Source: Olsenella sp.
GTDB taxonomy: Bacteria > Actinomycetota > Coriobacteriia > Coriobacteriales > Atopobiaceae
Direction of reading: 5' to 3'
DNA length: 10,319 nt
NCBI GenBank assembly: GCA_015062715.1
Contig: SUUD01000049.1
Span: forward strand, 1 to 10,319
Below are positions 6,104 through 10,319 of the stretch, piece by piece (positions within the stretch are counted from its first letter, which is position 1; each line of letters opens with the position of its first letter). The position numbers and the translations under genes were made by a program. The notes under the pieces were generated by a model. The model was given only the letters and a program-made list of their open reading frames with translations, was not told the DNA's origin and ran no database searches.

Positions 6104-6817
6104 GTGTTCAGGATTCTCATCGTCGAGGACAACCCGGACGAGCAGGCGACGCTGCGCGCCCACCTCGAGCGCTATGCCACGGAGCATGGCGAGGACTTCC
6201 AGATTACCTGGCTCAAGAGCGCCGTCGAGTTCGTCGAGGGCAGCGAGACCGCCGACCTCATCTTCATGGACATCGACCTCCCGGGCATCAGCGGCATGGA
6301 GGCCGCGACCCTCCTGCGCAGCTTTGACCAGCAGACGCCCCTCATCTTCGTCACCAACCTCTCCCAGTACGCCGTTCGCGGCTACGAGGTCGACGCCCTC
6401 GACTTCATCGTCAAGCCGGTCACCTACTACAACTTCTCGATGCGCATGGACAAGGCCATGCGCGTCATGCGCCGCACCGTGGGCCGCAACGTCGTGATCC
6501 AGACCAAGACGGGCATGCGCGTCATCCCGCTCGCCGACCTCATCTCGGTCGAGGTCCTCAACCACAACCTCGCATACCGGGCGGTCGGCTACGACGAGGC
6601 GATCGAGGTCCGCGGCAGCCTGGCCGCCGTCGAGCGCGACCTCGCCGGCGCGCCCTTCGTGCGCATCTCGAACAGCTGCATCGTCAACATGGGGCACGTC
6701 CGCGACATCCAGGGCAACGAGCTGCGCATGTCGAACGGCGCCGTCCTGTACTTCAGCCGCGCGCGCCGCCGCCCTGCCATGGAGCGCATCGCAGACTACC
6801 TGGGCGGGAGCATCTGA
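6104..6817 (+). CDS. LytTR-family response regulator (AgrA-like)
   Basis: A 237-residue two-component transcription regulator. The receiver domain (about 1-120) has E8/D9 in LIVEDN, phosphoacceptor D56 in FMDIDLPGISG, T84 in FVTN and K104 in FIVKP, so all catalytic residues are intact. The C-terminal LytTR DNA-binding domain (about 128-232) has IQTKTGMRVIPLADLISVEV, FVRISNSCIVNMGHV and a final VLYFSRARRRP strand. The start is a GTG at 6104-6106 with a GAGGGGG motif at 6089-6095; there is no in-frame ATG nearby. The stop overlaps the ATG of the first kinase by one base (TGATG), so the three genes form a translationally coupled operon. The gene begins only 24 bases after the SRP RNA closing stem, leaving no room for a separate promoter outside the RNA gene. 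Target genes are not visible; LytTR sites are usually paired direct repeats. Confidence 0.95.
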   Translation: MFRILIVEDNPDEQATLRAHLERYATEHGEDFQITWLKSAVEFVEGSETADLIFMDIDLPGISGMEAATLLRSFDQQTPLIFVTNLSQYAVRGYEVDALDFIVKPVTYYNFSMRMDKAMRVMRRTVGRNVVIQTKTGMRVIPLADLISVEVLNHNLAYRAVGYDEAIEVRGSLAAVERDLAGAPFVRISNSCIVNMGHVRDIQGNELRMSNGAVLYFSRARRRPAMERIADYLGGSI

Positions 6818-8175
6818 TGCTCGCGCTGCCCCGCCTGCTCCGCGTCCTTGACCCGGCGCTGTCGGTCATCGAGATCTTCGTTGCCATCCTGCTGTTCTGC
6901 GGGCGCCTCCCCAGGCGCGACCGCTTCGCACAGGCGATCGCCGTCACCGCGGCGCTCACCGCCCTTGCGACGGCGGGGGCCATCGCGCTGAGCTACTTCG
7001 TCCTGCCGCAGCTGTTCCGCGACGCGTTCGTGATGCAGGTCCTCGCCTGGTCGAGCGTGCTGCTGTTCGCGACCATCGCGGTCATGGCCTGCTACGAGGT
7101 GTCGCTGTGGACCGCCCTGTACTGCTGCACGGCCGGCTACACGGTGCAGAATGTCGCGAGCGCGCTGGCGGCCACCAGCCGCATCCTCGTCTACGGGGCA
7201 AACCGCGCCAACAGCGACCCCATGGCGGTCGTGCTCTCGCACGTGGTCCTGTCGGTCATCGTGTTCGCCATTGCCTACTGGAAGCTCGTCCACCCCATCG
7301 AGCAGAACAACCTCACCATCGTCGAGAACCGCCTGATGCTGCTGGTCCTGGCCCTCGTCATCCTCGTGGTCATCGTGTTCGATCTGGCCAACAAGTCGAT
7401 CCTGCGCTTCGGCGTGCCCAGCTACCTCATCCTGCTGCTGCGCCTCGTGCACCTGGCGCTGTGCCTGTTCACGCTGGTCATGCAGTTCGAGATGCTCTTC
7501 GCCAAGCGCCTGCGCGACGACGTGGCCGCCATCAACCTCATCCGCGCGGAGGACGAGCACCAGCTCAGGCTCACGCGCGAGAGCATCGACGCCGTCAACG
7601 ACCGCGTCGCGCAGATCCGCGAGCAGGTGGCGCGGCTCGAGCGCTCGGGCTCGGCGGTCGACCGCGACGCCATCGCGCGCATCGAGCGGAGCGTGGGCGT
7701 ATACGACTCGGTCGTGCGCACGGGCAACGACGTCATCGACGTCATCCTCGCCGAGAAGAGCCTCGTCTGCGAGCGCGAGGGAATCACGCTCACCTGCATC
7801 GCAGACGGCGCGGCCCTCTCGTTCATGCCGGCGGCAGACCTGTACTCGCTGCTCGGCAACGCCATCGAGAACGCCATCGATGCCGTGCGCGACGTGAGCG
7901 ACCCCGAGATGCGCTCGATCGGCCTGGTCATCAGGCGCATGGGCCTGAGGGGCATGGTTGCCGTCAATGTCGAGAACTACTACGAGGGCGAGCTCGAGTT
8001 CGAGAACGGCCTGCCCAGGACGACCAAGGGCTCCGCGCTCGTGCACGGGTACGGCATGCGGTCCATGCGTGCCCTGGTCGAGGGCTACGGGGGCACGCTT
8101 GCCGTCCATGCCCGAAACGGCGTCTTCCACCTCAACGCGCTCATCCCCACGCCCGCGGACGGTGGTGCCGCATGA
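6817..8175 (+). CDS. GHKL sensor kinase paralogue 1, phosphoacceptor His missing
   Basis: A 452-residue membrane protein resembling AgrC-type sensors. Six or seven hydrophobic helices cover about residues 14-230, followed by a helical linker, a DHp-like region (about 240-325) and a GHKL ATPase domain (about 330-445). The ATPase side looks complete: N-box GNAIENAIDAV (N348, N352), VENYY strand (N387), a full ATP lid with K404, and G-box HGYGMRSMRALVEGYGG with G411 and G413. The H-box is degenerate: where paralogue 2 has FHDIRHQ, this protein has VAQIREQ (A265 and E269 at the two His positions, Q266 for Asp). It therefore probably cannot phosphorylate itself at the usual site but may bind and hydrolyse ATP. 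It overlaps the regulator gene by one base and paralogue 2 by four (ATGA). The ligand is unknown. Confidence 0.92.
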   Translation: MLALPRLLRVLDPALSVIEIFVAILLFCGRLPRRDRFAQAIAVTAALTALATAGAIALSYFVLPQLFRDAFVMQVLAWSSVLLFATIAVMACYEVSLWTALYCCTAGYTVQNVASALAATSRILVYGANRANSDPMAVVLSHVVLSVIVFAIAYWKLVHPIEQNNLTIVENRLMLLVLALVILVVIVFDLANKSILRFGVPSYLILLLRLVHLALCLFTLVMQFEMLFAKRLRDDVAAINLIRAEDEHQLRLTRESIDAVNDRVAQIREQVARLERSGSAVDRDAIARIERSVGVYDSVVRTGNDVIDVILAEKSLVCEREGITLTCIADGAALSFMPAADLYSLLGNAIENAIDAVRDVSDPEMRSIGLVIRRMGLRGMVAVNVENYYEGELEFENGLPRTTKGSALVHGYGMRSMRALVEGYGGTLAVHARNGVFHLNALIPTPADGGAA

Positions 8176-9461
8176 GGCTTGTCGTGCTCTCCGCCATGCT
8201 CTGCCTGCAGATCCTCTCGGGCACGTACGTGTTCTCGCGGCTGTTCCCCGCGCGCCCGCGCTACCCCGTGCGCCTGCTGCTGTGCTCGGCCCCGCTCTTC
8301 TCGGCCACCTTCCTGCTGCTCATCTCCACCCAGGCCTATGCGGCCTCGCACGTGGGGCTGTCGGGCATCCTCGTGTCCGCGCTCGGGCGCATTGCCATCC
8401 TCACCCTGCTCACCGCGATGGTGGTCGTCTGCCGCGACACCAATCTCTGGCGGGCGTTGTTCTGCTCCACCTGCGGATACACCATGCGTGGGCTCACCTA
8501 TGGGCTGGCGACCATCGCCATCGACATTCTGTGGGGCCCCTACGCGCAGGTCAGGCTGAGGTGGATCGTCGCGCTGCTCGCCCTGGGCACCCTGGTCGTG
8601 TACCCCGTGTGCAACCGGCTCATGGCGCGCAGCATCGAGGAGCACGGCGTGGTCGCCATCCCCGCCATCCCTATGCTGCTCATGACGGGGATGGTCATCG
8701 TCGTCGAGGTCGTGTTCGAGCTCGTGATCGCGGACCTCTCGCGCTACGCGATTCCCGTCAGCCGCGACCTCATCCTGCGCCTGGTCCACGCCTCGGCCAG
8801 CGCGTTCATGCTCTTCATGGAGTACGAGCTGCTCTACCGCCGCAGGCTGGAGCGCGACGTGGCGACGATCGGGCGCATCCGGGCCGACGGCGCGCGCCAG
8901 TACGAGCTCTCGCGCGAGAACATCGACGCGCTCAACATGAAGTTCCACGACATCCGCCACCAGATCAGGCACCTGGGCGACGAGCAGGACGAGGGCCTCG
9001 TCGACCGCGAGCTGCTCGACGACATCGCGCGCGAGGTGCGCGTCTACGACTCGACGGTGAAGACGGGCAACGAGGCCCTCGACGTGCTGCTCACCGAGAA
9101 GCGCCTGGCCTGCGGCCACGAGGGGATCACGCTCTCGTGCATAGCCGACGGGTCGGCCCTCGACTTCATGAGCCCCACCGACCTCTACGCACTGCTCGGC
9201 AACGCGCTCGACAACGCCATCAGCGCTGTGCGCCTGGTCGACGACCCCGAGAAGCGGACGCTCAGCGTCTCGGTGCGCCGGGGCATGGGCCTGGTCTCGA
9301 TCCACATGGAGAACTACTTCGTCCACCGGCAGCACCCCAGCGACGCCGAGTACGCCATCGGGGCGATCAAGGCCGTCGTGGGCCATTACGGCGGGACCAT
9401 GACGATGCGCGACGAGGGCGAGGTCTTCCACCTCAACGTTGTGCTCCCGGTCCATTCGTGA
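8172..9461 (+). CDS. GHKL sensor kinase paralogue 2, H-box intact but G-box lost
   Basis: A 429-residue membrane protein, paralogous to the preceding gene: in the stretch from VKTGNEALDVLL to VDDPEKRTL about 44 of 69 residues are identical by eye. It has six or seven hydrophobic helices, then a DHp helix with FHDIRHQ (H259, D260, H263), a GHKL-type H-box, and N-box GNALDNAISAV (N344, N348). After MENYF (N381) the sequence runs only 16 residues to the next aligned position, where paralogue 1 has 28. The lid Lys and HGYG are gone: E393-Y394-A395 align with G411-Y412-G413. The conserved closing helix AVVGHYGG remains. It probably receives phosphate on H259 but catalyses poorly or not at all. The start at 8172 is set by the ATGA overlap; the same frame is open back to 7107, but that part lies over paralogue 1. 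A perfect palindrome begins seven bases past the stop. Confidence 0.93.
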   Translation: MRLVVLSAMLCLQILSGTYVFSRLFPARPRYPVRLLLCSAPLFSATFLLLISTQAYAASHVGLSGILVSALGRIAILTLLTAMVVVCRDTNLWRALFCSTCGYTMRGLTYGLATIAIDILWGPYAQVRLRWIVALLALGTLVVYPVCNRLMARSIEEHGVVAIPAIPMLLMTGMVIVVEVVFELVIADLSRYAIPVSRDLILRLVHASASAFMLFMEYELLYRRRLERDVATIGRIRADGARQYELSRENIDALNMKFHDIRHQIRHLGDEQDEGLVDRELLDDIAREVRVYDSTVKTGNEALDVLLTEKRLACGHEGITLSCIADGSALDFMSPTDLYALLGNALDNAISAVRLVDDPEKRTLSVSVRRGMGLVSIHMENYFVHRQHPSDAEYAIGAIKAVVGHYGGTMTMRDEGEVFHLNVVLPVHS

Positions 9462-9468
9462 CGCAGGA

Positions 9469-9564
9469 GCCCGCCCGGACCTGCCATTGGGGACGGTTCT
9501 TTTTGACAGGTTTTCGCGAAAACCTGTCAAAAAGAACCGTCCCCAATGGCAGGTCCGGGCGGGC
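9469..9564. repeat. Perfect 96-bp spacerless palindrome (REP/MITE-like; hairpin in RNA)
   Basis: Every base from 9469 to 9516 pairs with its mirror base from 9564 to 9517: 48 base pairs with no mismatch and no spacer, centred on CGCG (9515-9518). The middle contains GGGGACGGTTCTTTTTGAC and its reverse complement. This core is AT-richer than the flanks and, from memory only, recurs as a dispersed repeat in Coriobacteriia and Firmicutes genomes. CGCAG occurs on both sides (9462-9466 and 9566-9570) and could be a five-base target duplication, though two and one extra bases separate it from the palindrome. In the kinase transcript the whole stretch would fold into a very stable hairpin, possibly ending or processing the mRNA. 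There is no T-run after it. Confidence 0.9.
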
Positions 9565-9634
9565 GCGCAGAAAACGTGAGAGAATGTCCGTGGAGGAGCG
9601 CCGGCCATGCCCGGCACGAGGAGAGGACGTCACC

Positions 9635-10319
9635 ATGAGCGCATCCAAGGTCTACTGGGCCGACCTGTTCACACACAGCCGCAGCAGCCGCACGGCAAAG
9701 CTCGAGCGCGTCCTCGAGCGCGGCGGGCTGGGGCAGATCGACCTCGAGAACAAGTTCGTGGCAATCAAGATGCACCTGGGCGAGCCGGGCAACCTCTCGA
9801 TCATCCGCCCGCAGTACGTGAAGGTGCTGGTCGACTACATCCGCGCGCATGGCGGCAGGCCTTTCCTCACCGACTGCAACACCCTCTACGTGGGCCCGCG
9901 CAAGGACGCCCTCGGGCACCTGGACGCCGCCTACGAGAACGGCTTCAACCCGCTCACCTGCGGCTGCCACGTCATCATCGCCGACGGCCTCAAGGGCACC
10001 GACGACGTCGAGGTCCCGGTCGAGGGCGCCGTCCTGTGCCCGACCGCCAAGATCGGCCGCGCCATCATGGACGCCGACGTCTTCGTCACGCTCACGCACT
10101 TCAAGGGGCATGACCAGACCGGCTTTGGCGGCGCCATCAAGAACATCGGCATGGGCTGCGGCAGCCGTGCGGGCAAGATGGAGCAGCATGCCGCCGGAAG
10201 GCCGCACGTCGACCAGGACGCCTGCGTCGGCTGCATGGCCTGCGCGCGCATCTGCGCCCACGGCGCCATCTCGCACCGCGACGAGCGCCCGCGGCTGGCC
10301 ACCATCGACCAGGACAGGT
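9635..10319 (+). CDS. DUF362 / 4Fe-4S ferredoxin-domain protein (3' end cut by window)
   Basis: The first 228 codons of an iron-sulfur protein of the DUF362 family, cytoplasmic by absence of a signal peptide. Family features are FVAIKMHLGEPGN near residue 40, IRPQYVKVLVDYIRAHGG, the TDCNTLYVGPRKDALGH block, and VFVTLTHFKGHDQTGFGGAI followed by KNIGMGCGSRAGK. A ferredoxin cluster motif then begins: C197, C200, C203 and C207 (C-x2-C-x2-C-x3-C). The last Cys is followed by Ala rather than the usual Pro. A second cluster may follow beyond the window. The biochemical role of the family is unknown; electron transfer is inferred from the cysteines. The ATG at 9635 is chosen for GAGAGGA (9621-9627) seven bases upstream. 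An in-frame ATG at 9584 would add 17 residues but has a poorer ribosome site. A small GCCGG/CCGGC hairpin (9600-9615) lies in the leader. Confidence 0.93.
   Translation, partial: MSASKVYWADLFTHSRSSRTAKLERVLERGGLGQIDLENKFVAIKMHLGEPGNLSIIRPQYVKVLVDYIRAHGGRPFLTDCNTLYVGPRKDALGHLDAAYENGFNPLTCGCHVIIADGLKGTDDVEVPVEGAVLCPTAKIGRAIMDADVFVTLTHFKGHDQTGFGGAIKNIGMGCGSRAGKMEQHAAGRPHVDQDACVGCMACARICAHGAISHRDERPRLATIDQDR

Noticed and set aside
7107..8171. Upstream extension of the second kinase to 7107
   Set aside because: The extra 355 codons lie wholly over the first kinase in another frame and read as Arg/His-rich shadow; the ATGA overlap start at 8172 begins a normal membrane helix.
9503..9530. Perfect TTGACA hexamers in both strands of the palindrome as outward promoters
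   Set aside because: At 17 bases downstream there is only GTCAAA-like sequence, no -10; the hexamers are part of the repeat core.
6796..9617. Long minus-strand frames opposite both kinase genes
   Set aside because: Antisense frames in GC-rich DNA; the plus strand has motifs, coupled starts and overlaps, the minus strand has none.
1..10319. CRISPR array, tRNA gene, prophage or integrase
   Set aside because: No spaced short repeats, no tRNA-like TTCRANYC arm with a matching acceptor, and no phage or recombinase protein motif were seen.

Overview
This is a GC-rich bacterial segment with strongly G/C-biased third codon positions. The gene set and protein style point to an actinobacterium of the class Coriobacteriia (Olsenella/Atopobium/Collinsella-like). 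That assignment rests on recollection of family style, not on a search. The window holds eleven genes or gene parts, including one RNA gene and two partial CDSs cut by the window edges.

Left part (1-2957), amino-sugar and hexose-phosphate metabolism: the 3' end of nagA (+) converges on nagB (-). nagB is divergent from pgi (+), with a 112-bp shared promoter region between them. NagA and NagB turn GlcNAc-6-P into fructose-6-P, which Pgi equilibrates with glucose-6-P. Middle (2958-5820), cell envelope and unknown genes: after a strong terminator come a membrane-anchored CapA-type protein, a small multi-drug export family membrane protein, and a convergent gene for an Ala/Glu-rich protein with 11-residue repeats. 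A 30-bp near-palindrome lies just ahead of the CapA-type gene.

Right part (5971-9461): the small SRP RNA gene (ffs) is followed after about two dozen bases by a tightly coupled operon of a LytTR response regulator and two paralogous GHKL sensor kinases, with one- and four-base overlaps. The kinase pair is the most interesting part of the window. The first has an intact ATP lid and G-box but has lost the phosphoacceptor histidine. The second keeps the H-box (HDxxHQ) but has lost the G-box glycines and about 12 residues of the lid. This complementary decay suggests a split kinase that works as an obligate heterodimer phosphorylating in trans.

End (9462-10319): directly after the kinase operon is a perfect, spacerless 96-bp palindrome that resembles a REP/MITE-type element. 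It is followed by a DUF362/ferredoxin-type iron-sulfur protein gene truncated by the window end.
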